NCBI GenBank assembly: GCA_963995505.1
Contig: OZ023188.1
Span: 17,745,912-17,809,911 of the forward strand
Reading direction: 5' to 3'
Origin: Hypericum androsaemum
Lineage: Eukaryota > Streptophyta > Magnoliopsida > Malpighiales > Hypericaceae
Length of the DNA stretch: 64,000 bases
Positions 22,631 to 33,694 of the stretch are shown one piece after another; the stretch's first letter is position 1, and each line of letters begins with the position of its first letter. Below the pieces are notes generated by a model, which made no database searches, was not told the DNA's origin, and saw only the letters and a program-made list of their open reading frames with translations. The translations under genes and the position numbers were made by a program.

Positions 22631-22916
22631 TTTTTATCACTTCGTTTTACTAAATCATTCACTAATATTAAAACAAAATTTTTTATTAAATATGGTGAAT
22701 ATTAAAAATTATGGTGAACATTAAATCACTTCGTGAATGATCGGTGTTGAAATTATGGTGAATGATTTAGTAAAACGAAATTATGGTGAATGATTTAGTA
22801 AAACGAAGTGATAAAAAATTATCAAAGATTAATTTAGTAAAACGAAGTGATAAAAAAATTATGGTGAATATTAAATCATTGACTAATACTAAAACAAATT
22901 TGTTGAATATTAAAAA

Positions 22917-23665
22917 GGGAAAAGTCCACTTTAGTACCCTGTGGTATCGCCCAAAATCACTTTAGTACCCTGTAGTAAAAAACCGACCAATCGAGTCATA
23001 CTTATTCCAATTAACACCAAAAAGGTCCTCGGGCAGCTGCCCGGACCTGCCCGAATGCTGCCCGGACTTCGTGGCCAGCCACGTCACCAAACTTGATGAC
23101 GTGGCGCCACGTGGAGGAGGAGGAGGAGGAGGAGGAAGACGAAGTGGAGGAGGAGGTGGAGGAGGAGGAGGACGAAGTGGAGGAGGAGGAGGAGGAGGAG
23201 GACGACGAGGAGGAGGAGGACGAGGAGGAGGAGGAGGAGAAGAGGAGGAGAAGGAGGAGGAGGAGGACGAAGTGGAGGAGGAGGCGGAGGAGGAGGACGA
23301 GGACGAAGTAGAGGAGGAGGATGAGGCAGAGGAGGAGGAGGAGGACGAGGACGAGGAGGCAAAGGAGGAGGAGGACGAAGTGGAGGAGGAGGAGGAGGAC
23401 GAGGAGGAGGAGGCGGAGGAGGAGGCGGAGGAGGAGGACGAGGAAGAGAGGGAAGAAGATGGTTGTCCACGTGGCGCCACGTCATCAAGTTTTGGTGACG
23501 TGGCTGGCCACGTAGTCCAGGCAGCGTTCGGGCGGGTCCGGGCAGCTGCCCGAGGACCTTTTTGATGTTAATTGGAATAAGTATGACTCGATTGGTTAGT
23601 TTTTTACCACAGGGTACTAAAGTGATTTTGGGCGATACCACATGGTACTAAAGTGGACTTTTCCC
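22917..23665. mobile_element. Nested Mutator-like MITE with 9-bp TSD
   Basis: Ends GGGAAAAGTCC and GGACTTTTCCC, inverted repeats of about 190 bp, and a perfect 9-bp duplication tattaaaaa (22908-22916, 23666-23674). It interrupts the loop of the outer fold-back element. The core between the arms is an (AGG)n-type tract. Non-coding. Confidence 0.85.
23113..23460 (+). repeat. Imperfect (AGG)n tract, about 350 bp
   Basis: Almost purely GGA/GGC/GAC triplets on the plus strand, purine-rich, within the nested MITE. It is open in several frames as Glu-, Gly-, Arg-, Ser- or Pro-rich runs, which is a composition artefact. Confidence 0.9.
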
Positions 23666-24372
23666 TATTAAAAATTATGGTGAATATTAAATCACTTCGT
23701 GAATGATCGGTGTTGAAATTATGGTGAATAATTTAGTAAAACGAAGTGATAAAAATTTTGAAGGTGAATGATTTAGTAAAATGAAGTGATAAAAAAATTA
23801 TCAAAGTCAAGTATTGAACTTATGACCTTAGGTCCAAAGACCACAACTTAAACCAATTTGGCTATCAAAAATTACTTGTCTAACTTTTACAATTGAATTT
23901 ATTTAATATAATATTTATGTTGGATAGTAAAAATTAAAAGCAAGATTGCAAGAAGTAGGAATCGAACCTATGACCATTGAGTAAAAAATGACACATTCTA
24001 CCACCAAGACGAAACGCATATCATGTCTATTTTGCCAAGATCCGACTTTTTATGTCGGATCTTGGTCATCCAAATTTTTTTGAAGATTTCAGATATCTTA
24101 TCTACCAAGATTCGACCAAAAAAGTTGGATCTTGGACCAAGATCCGACTTTTTTGGTCGGATGATAGATTCGCCAAAGAAAGTCGGATCTTGGTCATTCG
24201 ACGAAAGATGTCGGATCTTGGACCAAGATCCGACTTTTTTGGGCGTCCATGCCACGTGGACACCACTCCTGCAATACTTTAAAATTGGACTCCTTTTTGA
24301 CAAAATATGATGAATAGTACCACCAAACATAAAAAAAAAACCCATTCTAGTAGGTTTACCCCTTAAAAAAAA

Positions 24373-24563
24373 TTCTACTGGGTTCCGGCTACCTTGACAA
24401 GACCCGCCCGGCCATCCCCTCCCTTCTCTTCCTGGAGGCTGCAACTATCAAATATGTTGAATAAATAATTAATTTTTTTATCCATATATATATATATTAT
24501 TTATACGAACTTTCATAGAAAAATAAAAAAATTAAACTGAAAATATCATGCTCAATTTATAAG
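24373..24563. other. Short host spacer between two insertions
   Basis: TTCTACTGGGTTCCGGCTAC onwards matches 8895-8960 and 47780-47850, host array DNA. After about 24460 it becomes AT-rich unmatched sequence up to the truncated LTR. Confidence 0.5.
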
Positions 24564-25707
24564 TTGGCTTATCTTGAGGCTCCGACCTCGTATTGCAATG
24601 ATTTAAGTTGCTATGGAAAGCTAAGAGGTAGTTCTAAAACTTTCTAGTTGGTTACTTCTTCTAGTTCAGAGCGGAATAGAGGCCTAAAATTGGTTTGAAG
24701 GTGACTACAGGCCGATCGTCGGCTACAAGGCGATCGTCGGCTAAATCGTCGGCCATTGGTAAAATTGGCTTATCTTGAGGCTCCGACCTCGTATTGCAAT
24801 GGTTCAAGTTGCTATGGAAAGCTAAGAGGTAGTTCTACAACTTTCTAGTTGGTGACTTTTTCTAGTTCAGAGCGGAAGAAGGCCTAAAATTGGTTTGAAG
24901 GTGACTACAGGCCGATCGTCGGCTACGTCCCTTGTGACCTCGATCGTCGGCAAGCTGGGGTGAAGGCCGATCATCGGCTGCCGGTCGGCAAGCCGGGAGG
25001 AGGGCTCGATCGTCGGCTACATTGTGACCTCGATCGTCAGCAAGCCGGGGTATAGGCCGATCGTCGGCTGCCGGTGATCAAGGGGACGATTGTCGGCCAG
25101 CTTGGAGGAGGGCTCGATCGCCAGCAAAGAAGGCCAAGCCCGGTTGTCGACCCAGGGCGATTGACGGCCCATGGTTATTGACGGTCCATGGTAATAGAGA
25201 CCGTATTCAAGATGGACTCTTGAAGAAATTGAGGAACTCTAGGACTCTCAATATACTTGGGGTTTTGAAGGGATGGAGATGGGCATTAGAGACCTGAGTC
25301 AGGCAAGGATAAGCATTGAAAATCTAAGGCAGGCAAGGATAAATGTTGGAAATTCAAGTCGGGTAAGGATAAGCGTCGGAGATCCAAGTTAGACGAAGAT
25401 AAGTGTTGCATGAGGATGAACATTGGCAAAGATAAGTCTTGAGGTCTTCGAGTACGGCTAGGAGATGATAGGAGGCTGAGGCGGTTTACTTGTCTATATA
25501 AACAGAGCATTGGGAGCCAAACCGAGGAGGATCACACACAAAAACATATAAGTTACTCTCAGGCTTCGGCTCTTTTATCTTAGTTTAGGTTAGTAGTAGT
25601 CTCGGTTTCGGCCACCCTTGTTACTTTCGGCGTTAGACCGACCTTGGGACGAGCACTCTGGGCCGTCACGAGATCGATCGACGTTCTCGTCACTTTTTAT
25701 CCCAACA
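24564..25707 (+). repeat. 5' LTR, 5'-truncated (about 1144 bp)
   Basis: Matches 38560-39722 closely and ends TTTTTATCCCAACA. The first roughly 310 bp of the LTR (TGTTGAAAG onward) are missing. It holds two copies of a 203-bp repeat (from TTGGCTTATCTTGAGG) and many GATCGTCGGC motifs. A TCTATATAAACAGAGC TATA box is at about 25493. Confidence 0.85.
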
Positions 25708-25712
25708 TTATT

Positions 25713-25730
25713 TTGGCACGCTCGGTGGAG
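25713..25730 (+). other. Putative primer-binding site of the Gypsy element
   Basis: TTGGCACGCTCGGTGGAG begins a few bases after the 5' LTR, in the primer-site position. The exact tRNA was not identified. Confidence 0.5.
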
Positions 25731-25774
25731 CTAGGAGGACGTCTGAGAATGCGATTTAACCTATTCCAATCAAG

Positions 25775-27658
25775 ATGACCAAAGGCAGAGACACTACACC
25801 ACCCTCTTCTCAGCTCGCTGGGAAGAATGCTACCAACACGGCACCCCTCAGGGAGCCGGCTCTCCCTACTACCCTACCTAGTACCGGGAAGAACTCCACC
25901 AACTTGGCTTCCCTGAAGGAGCCAGCTCTCCCTACTACCCAACTGGGTATCGGGAAAAATACCACTAACACGGCCCCCCTCAAGGAGCCGGCTATTCAAG
26001 ATGTTACTGGGACACTCGAAGCCATAGTCACCAGGCTTGATCAATTGACAATCGATCATAAGAAGGCTAGGGAGGAGACTCGAGATCGATTTGAAGAAGC
26101 AAAGAGACGGACTGATGAGTCTCACCACCAACTCTCTACTAAGATCGACAAAGTCTACAATTACGTAGACGAATCGATCCATCAGGCGACTATAGATCAC
26201 CAGGACCAGGCGGTTGATTACTTCAACCAAACCATGGCGCCTATGATAACCACTAAGGTTTCCGAGGCCATGAACAAGGGGAAGGCCGTCTGTACCCCAT
26301 TACCAGCTGAGCACACCTTCAACCAGACCCAAGGCACCTCAGGAGTGACCGGTCGAGATCAATCGGCCATGACTCCCATGCATTCGTCGCTCCAGGTATC
26401 CTCTAATAGGGGGACTCAAGGGACGAACGACTTTGAAGCCACAAGAACAAGAACAGGTAACGTCCAGACAGACTTAGGCCGATATCAAACGGCCAGAAGT
26501 AGGACGTATTCATCTAGGGTTGATGCTAACCGCAACACCCTTGAAAGAGAAAATACCAGAACTAACCCTCTTTTTGAGGCAGGAGTTTTCGCTGATACTC
26601 CTTGGCATCAGTACACACAGGAAAGAAGGGTGGAGTTCGAGGAAGAAGAAGTTGACCCCCCTGTCAATAGGCAATTGACGTACGGGGGTACCCAAGCAAG
26701 GGCGGATCGATAACTTCCTCCCATCGAGGATATAGAAGACATATCGCCTAGGGGGCAACATGGCCATAATCAAGGACCTCGACGGGAGTATGAGGTAGCA
26801 CATCAAAGGGACCTCGTCAGTGAAGTACTTAGGGACTTGGGGGTCGAAGCAAGGCACACTCCCCGCCCTAGGTTTACCAAGCCATACCCTGAAGTCTATG
26901 ATGGGGAACCCTTCCCAAGGGGATACCGCATCCCAGACTTCACTCAGTTCTCGGGTGAAGATAACAGGTCAACGGTGGAACACGTGGCACGGTTCATCAT
27001 CCAGTGTGGTGAGACCTCATCCAGCGATGCCCTCCATCTACGCCAGTTCCCAATGACCCTAACCAAGACAGCCTTCTCTTGGTACATCAGCCTCTCGCCG
27101 TGTTCGGTGCGGACTTGGGCAGAGATGGAACAAAAGTTCCACAATCAGTTTTACAGAGCAGAGCCGACCATAACCATCTTGGATTTTGCCCACATGCAAC
27201 AACTCGAGGGCGAGTCAGTAGAGAGGTTTATGATCCGCTTTCGAAAGGCGAAGAATCGGTGCCCAACCAACTTGTCAGAGTCTGACCTAGCATCCTTGGC
27301 TATGCAAGGGCTCACCTTCCGACTCTGCAAGAAGCTAAGGGTTGAAAGGTTCCGAGACCTCTCAGATTTGGCGCAGAAGGCAACGACAGCTCAACAACTG
27401 ATCAACGAGAAGGATAGGAGGGCTGCCTCCTCTAAGGGTACCTACTCTTATGACCCTACACTTGAGATTGATCATTTGGATAGCGAGAATAGTTGGGGAG
27501 ATGATCTGATGGTAGAAGAGATGGTGGCTGAACTCACTAAGGGCAAACCTTATGAGTGCGAAAGCCTTATCCAGAAGAAGGTAACGGTAGCCAATGAGTT
27601 CACTCGCCCCGGTGCCCAACCTAATCAACCCAAGGGCCTTAACGAGGTTGGGAAATAG
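25775..27658 (+). pseudogene. gag of the Gypsy element (interrupted)
   Basis: One reading frame with a TAA at 26711-26713 and a TAG at 27656-27658. The first 310 codons are Thr/Pro-rich with a repeated APLREPALP / KEPALPTT motif, then a coiled-coil-like EETRDRFEEAKRRTDE stretch. The second part has the capsid signature FSWYISLSPCSVRTWAEMEQ, then FYRAEPTITILDFAHMQQLE and FMIRFRKAKNRC. It forms the particle shell in live relatives; here the stops would give truncated products. Confidence 0.8.
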
Positions 27659-30600
27659 TACTCATTCGATGTAACCAAGGTCGATCAAATCTTTGATAAC
27701 CTGCTCAAGAACGGCCAGATTACCTTACCCAATGGTCACAAGATCCCAGATGAGAAGGAGTTGAAGGTGATGAGATACTGTAAATGGCATGCCAGCAAGT
27801 CTCACAACACGGCCAACTGTGTGGTCTTTCGAAACCAGATCCAGCAAGCAATCAGAGATGACCGGTTGAAGTTCGCAAAAGAATCACCACAGACAGCCTC
27901 CTTCACAGCCCCAATCGCAGTGGTCAGCCTTAGGAGAAGTGAGAAGGAAGACAATCATAGGCGAGAAAAGGCACCTCCTAGAGATCTGAAGGAGACCCTC
28001 GAGAAGCAAGATCAACGTAAGATACCCCCAAGAGATCTGAGAGAAATGCTCGGGGGGGCAAGGCCCTCGAAGAAACATGAGGGAGATAATCAAGGAGCGA
28101 GATCAGCTCCTGACCCTCGGGAGGCAAGGCCCTCCAAGAGACCTGAGAGAGACCCTCGGGAGACAATATCAGAAAAAGACACCCGTGAGGCAAGGCCCTC
28201 CAAGAGACCTGAAAGAGACCCTCGAGAGATAAGATCAGAAGAAGACACTCGGGGGACAAGGCCCTCCAAGAGACCTGAGAGAGACCCTCGGGAGACAAGA
28301 TCAGAAGAAGACACCCGGAGGGCAAGGCCCTCCCATACGGCCTCTGAGCAAGGCCAACCTATGGAAGTTGAAGCCCTGAAGCATGACAAGGGCAAGTCAC
28401 AGATGAGGGAGTCCGATAAGGCAAGAACCCCAAGCGGGGAGTATGATGAGGATAGATCGAACATGAAGGTGGGGAAATACAATAACCTCAGGGAGAAGCT
28501 GGATAAGAAGATATGGGTACCCACGACCAAGAGTGAGGTGCCACCTAATGACAAATTCTCACTGAAGGAGCCAACAAGCCCGGAGGTCATAGTCGATCTA
28601 GACTCAGGCTATGTGAGATTTGGGGCTTTCGAGAATCTGAAGATAGATGATCGCCCTAATGAGAAGCTGAGTCAAGGCAATAGCTCCAGTGAAAGCAACG
28701 AGAAGCTGAGTCAAGGCAACAGTTCCAATGGAAGCAACAAAGTCATCTCACCTTTTGTAAAGATCGGGGACTTCGAGAAGTTGAGGCTACATAGTGTCCG
28801 TGCCCCTAGTCAGGATGAATTACCGAGCTGGCCTGATCAAGATGAGCAAGGAAATATAGTTGATAACATCATTGAGGATGATGAAAATGAAAAACAAAGC
28901 TTACCTGATCTGGACGGTGAAGAATTCAATTGGCTTGATAATCTCAACGAGGAGAACTTAGGCGAAGCACTAGGGATAGAGGACTACCTCAACGAAGAAG
29001 ACATCGAGGAGAAATTGAAGCTAGAAGATAGCATGAGTGAGGACAACTTTAGTGAAGACGGTCGGGATCTGCCGATCAACATGGTTTTCACTCTACCTGC
29101 TATTTTTGCGCCGAAAGAAGGCCAGCCCAGCTACCTTGAGGGAGATGTAATTGAAGAAGATATGGTGGAACTAGAGATTGGGGACAAAGCCCTAGCTGTA
29201 CCAGTGGTGGAAGACTTTGGCGACACCATCACTATACCAAGACCTACCCGAAATATGTGTGATCACCTGAAGCCACTCTACATCTCAGCCCACATTTTTT
29301 GGAAATCGATTAATAGGGTCCTCATAGACAATGGGGCAGTCGTCATCCTCCCTTACTCACTCCTCAAGAAGCTGAACAAGGGGGACGAGAAGCTGGGTGC
29401 AACTGACATGATGATGACTGACTTTGCCGGTAAAGGTACTCGCCCTCTAGGAGTACTCGTCGCTGAAGTCACTGTAGGTTCTGTCACTCGGGAGGTTCCA
29501 TTTTTTGTCATTGAGGCAAAGACCTCCTACAACGGCCTACTGGGGAGGGATTGGATCCATTCAGGCCAAGTCATCCCATCCTCTCTCCATCAATTTTTAA
29601 TCCAGTGGAAGCCCAACGGGAAGGTGGAGGTCGTAGCTGCTGACAAAGACCCTTTCCAGGCAGCCACGAACTGTGTCGAAGCGGCCTTTTACGATGGCTC
29701 CATCGTACCGACAAGCGTGGCACGAAGCGACCTAGGCCAAATAGCTAGATACGCAAGCACGGTTGAACGGGAAATCCCCTCCTCTAACCAACCTGCCAAC
29801 GTCACCCCTGAGAGGCAAGCCCTTAGGCTTACCTTTCGTGGTTAACACAACAAAAGGAGAGCTAGCAAGGCGGTCGGAGGTCTACGCCTTGTCACAGCAT
29901 GAAGCGGCCGAGTTCATTTTTGAGGACGACGGTCAAGACCCCTTGGAACAACTGAAGATGAGTGACCTTCACCCGGCCCCAGGCAAGTTGGACGATGCTA
30001 AGGCCGAAGTGAAGGACCCTCTGAAGGAGATACTCTTACGCTCTGAGAAAGGAAGCCGGCCTGTTTTCATCAGCGAGCGGCTTCCAAAAGAATTTGAGGA
30101 CGACCTGGTCAAGCTACTGACAGAGTACCAAGACTACTTCGCTTGGGACTATGACGAAATGCCAGGCTTAGACAGATCCTTGATAGAGCATCGACTCCCT
30201 ATAAGGCCGGGTTTTCGGCCTTACTAGCAGTCAATGAGGAGGAGGATGCCAGAAGTAGTAGAAAAAGTCAAGCTAGAGATAGATAGGCTCTTGGATGCCG
30301 GCTTCATTAGGAAAGCCGATTATGTAGAGTGGCTATCCAACATTGTACCTGTTGTCAAGAAAAATGGCAAAATTCGAGTTTGTATTGACTTTAGAGATTT
30401 AAATTCTGCTACTCCAAAAGATGAATATCAAATGCCTATTGCAGATATGTTGGTTGATGCTACGGCAGGACATGAAGTCCTAAGCTTCATGGATGGCCAT
30501 TCAGGTTACAACCAAATCTACCTTGCTCAAGAAGATGTTCATAAGACGGCGTTCCGTTGTCCAGGGTCCATCGGAATTTTTGAGTGGATTGTAATGCTAT

Positions 30601-33338
30601 TCGGGCTTAAGAACGCCGGGGCTACCTATCAAAAGGGCATGCACCTGATCTTCCCAGACTTCATCGGTCGATTCATGGAGGTCTATATAGATGATATTGT
30701 GGTCAAGTCTCATGACCATAGGGAGCATCTCGACCACTTGAAGATGTCATTCGAAAAGATGCGGAAGCACCAGCTCAAAATGAATCCTTTGAAGTGTGCC
30801 TTCGGAGTCTCTGCAGGCAACTTCTTAGGCTTCCTCGTTCACAAGCGAGGGATTGAGATAGATAAAAATAAAGTTAAGGCAATCCAACAAGCACAACCAC
30901 CTCGAAACAAGAAAGAGCTACAACGCTTTCTCGGTCAGATCAACTTCCTAAGGCAATTCATATCTAACACAGCAGGCCGAACTCGGTCGTTTACCAACCT
31001 GCTCAAGTTGAAAGGAGGAGAGTTCATATGGGAGATCAAACACCAACAAGCATTCGACGAGCTTAAGGAGTACCTATCATCCCCTCCTGTAGTAACTCCT
31101 CCATCTCAAGACCGACCCTTACTTCTCTATGTCTCAGCTGCCCACGACTCCATTGGTTGCTTACTGGCCCAAGAGAATGAAGAAGGGAAGGAACAAGCTA
31201 TCTACTACCTAAGTCGGTCCCTCCTAAGTGCGGAGATTAGATACTCATCAATTGAGAAACTATGCATGTGCCTTTTCTTTATCTGTAGAAAGCTAAGGTA
31301 CTATCTACTCCCCACAGAGGTAAAGGTAATAGCACAGACCGATATCCTTAAGTACCTACTCACAGGACCCATCATGCGGGGTAGGGTAGGAAAATGGGCC
31401 TTGGCATTGGTGGAGTTCAACCTTACGTTCGTACCTCAACGGGCGGTGAAGGGTCAGGCTCTAGCTGACTTCTTGGTGGACCACCCTAGCATAAACACCT
31501 TTGCCGATACCACGGTGGATTTCGGGATGGTGGCCAAGAAACCTTGGCTTTTGTGGTTTGACGGCTCTCGGACTAAGAAGTATGCGGGAGCAGGATTCAT
31601 GATCAAGTCTCCAACTGGGATCAAGACAAAAGCCTCATTCCTCCTTGACTTCCCTTGCACCAATAACAGGCAGAGTACGAAGCACTGTTACTCGGGCTCC
31701 TTGCCTTAAAGGACTTGGGTGCTAAGAACGTGTGGGTGTTTGGAGACTCAATGTTGGTGATCAATCAGGTGACAGGTGAATTCAAGTACGGGCGTGACAG
31801 GTTCCAAGTGTGCTGTGATGCAGCCCGAACATTACTGAGGGGCTTCGAAGATGCCTTTATTGAGTTCATAGATCGCACCAAGAATCTTGAAGCCAACAGG
31901 CTAGCGCAAACCGGGTCTGGGTTTCGTGCCTTAGCTAAATTTAACTCTGTGCCAGTAAAGGTCAGGACGACCTCGGCACTAGGTGAGATCCCCCAGGTGG
32001 TCGAAGTGGACTTGATACAACTCGACCTGGACTGGAGGCAAGAGTATATCAACTACTTCGGGGATCCAAGCTCTTCCTCAGACAAGTCACTAAAGGCAAA
32101 GGCACTCCGTTTTGAGTACATCAATGATACCCTCTACCGAAGGACGGTTGATGGATTACTCTTGGTGTGCCCAAGCCCGCAGGAGGCTATGTTGGCTATG
32201 ACTGAGATCCATGAAGGCATATGTGAAGCTCATCAGTCAGGGATCAAGATGAGATGGCTGATGCATCGTCATGGCTACTTCTGGCCAGGCATGGCGAAGG
32301 ATTGCATTGATTATGCCAAAGGGTGCCAAGAGTGTCAAAGGCACGGTCAAGTCCAACACTCCCCAGCTGATACCTTCCATCCCGTAGTGAAGCCTTGGCC
32401 ATTCAGAGGTTGGGCAGTTGACGTGATTGGAAAGATCTACCCCCCCTTCCACTAAGGGACACTGCTTCATCCTTGTTGCCACGGATTACTTTACTAAGTG
32501 GGTAGAGGCGATTCCCATGAAGGTTGTAAATCAAGAAACGGTGATCCAGTTCTTCAAGGAGCACATTATTCATAGGTTTGGGTTACCAGAAACGATCACT
32601 ACTGATAAGGCGACCATCTTTACTGGAGATGAAGTCCAGATGTTTGCAAAAACCATGGGCTTCAAAATTACTCATTCTACACCTTATTACGCCCAATGTA
32701 ATAGACAAGCTGAAGCCACCAATAAGGTGTTGAAAGGATGCATAGAGAAGATGGTGAGAGGCAAACCCCGAACATGGCACTTGGCATTATCCGAAGCTCT
32801 ATGGGCTTTCTGTACCACGAAGAAGGGTGCTATGGGTACGACTCCCTTCGCTTTGACCTATGGTCATGATGCTATGATCCCCTTAGAGTTAACGGTACTA
32901 TCACTGAGGAGAGCAGAACAGATGCACCTATCTAGCTTGGACTATGACTCTGCCATGATGGCCACCCTTGAAGATCTTCCTGAAGAGAGACTGAAGGCTT
33001 TAGATGCCATTATCCAACAAAAGAAGACCGTAGACAAGGCATACAATAAAAGAGTCCGCGAGAAGCACTTCGAGAGAGGGGACCTAGTCTGGAAGGTCAT
33101 CCTTCCAATAGGACGCAAGGACCACGAACATGGGAAGTGGTCGCCCAACTGGGAAGGACCATTTAAAGTGCACGACGTACTTTGGAATGGGTCTTATCGT
33201 CTAGCTAATGTCAACGGTGAAGTCCATGAACGCCCAATAAACAGATTGTACTTGAAGACTTATCGCCCCAGCATGTGGGATAGAGTGGACGATAGGTTGT
33301 TCGAGGACTATGCTCGAGAACACGAACAAGAAATATAG
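27659..33338 (+). pseudogene. pol of the Gypsy element (protease-RT-RNaseH-aRH-integrase)
   Basis: Order of domains: knuckle-like CKWHASKSHNTANCVVFRN (about 27780); a charged linker with five near-identical RPSKRPERDPRE repeats (28100-28330); aspartic protease INRVLIDNGAVVILPYS and LLGRDWIH (29300-29560); reverse transcriptase with VCIDFRDLN, SFMDGHSGYNQI and catalytic YIDDIVVKS (30240-30900); RNase H to LADFLVDHP; a second, archaeal-type RNase H starting LWFDGSRTKKYAGAG (31550-31920); integrase zinc-binding region ending GCQECQRHGQ and core with VATDYFTKWVEA and PYYAQCNRQAEATNK (32270-32750); C-terminal domain with WEGPFKV. Frameshifts lie near 29830, 31680 and 32450 and a TAG at 30225. The integrase core has TTDKATIF where TDNG or TDQG is usual, further decay. 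Confidence 0.85.
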
Positions 33339-33694
33339 CTGGTTTGACGCAATGTAGAGACCTATGTTAGCCTTAATCATTCTTTATAACGGTCCTTGAA
33401 TAGACCGGATTATATTGTACTTAGTTTTTATTCGGTTTGCTTAAAGCCGTCATATCTTAATAAAATTATTTACTCCTTGGCTCTCCAAGACTCTTAAAAT
33501 ATCCCTTGTTATTACTCGTGCATACTAATAACGGTTTGATAAAAGCCGAGAGGTCGAGGCATCAACATGGATAATAAAAGAAAAGCCTAGATGGCTTTAT
33601 AAGAGGTCAAGCCATAAATAGGTCAAGGCATACAAAAGGATGGATGAGCAAAAGGGTGATCAAACCCTAAAAATCTAAGCAGTCTAGCACAAGA

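Larger units (their letters stand above)
22114..24343. mobile_element. Mutator-like fold-back element with long inverted arms
   Basis: Left arm 22114-22907 and right arm 23675-24343 are inverted repeats (for example GGAGTGGTGTCCACGTGGCA at about 22187, reverse-complemented at about 24250). Flanks attctagtg (22105-22113) and attctagta (24344-24352) fit a 9-bp duplication with one mismatch. Each arm is packed with GATCCGAC/GTCGGATC palindromes and contains two tRNA-like modules. No transposase. Another Mutator-like element is nested in the middle. Confidence 0.75.

Noticed and set aside
22962..23641. Long open frames rich in Glu, Gly, Ser, Pro or Arg on both strands
   Set aside because: They are translations of the (AGG)n tract inside a MITE; several frames are open at once, and none has domain structure or a plausible promoter.
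22095..24444. Small frames with repeated DQDPTFF/SDFFGR-like peptides
   Set aside because: They are produced by the GATCCGAC palindrome repeats in the fold-back arms, appear in both strands, and are not proteins.
29300..29400. DNGA in the Gypsy protease as a loss of catalytic function
   Set aside because: Variation at the second position of the D-T/S/N-G motif is common in Tat-type proteases as I recall them; the catalytic Asp is present. The frameshifts elsewhere are the real lesions.
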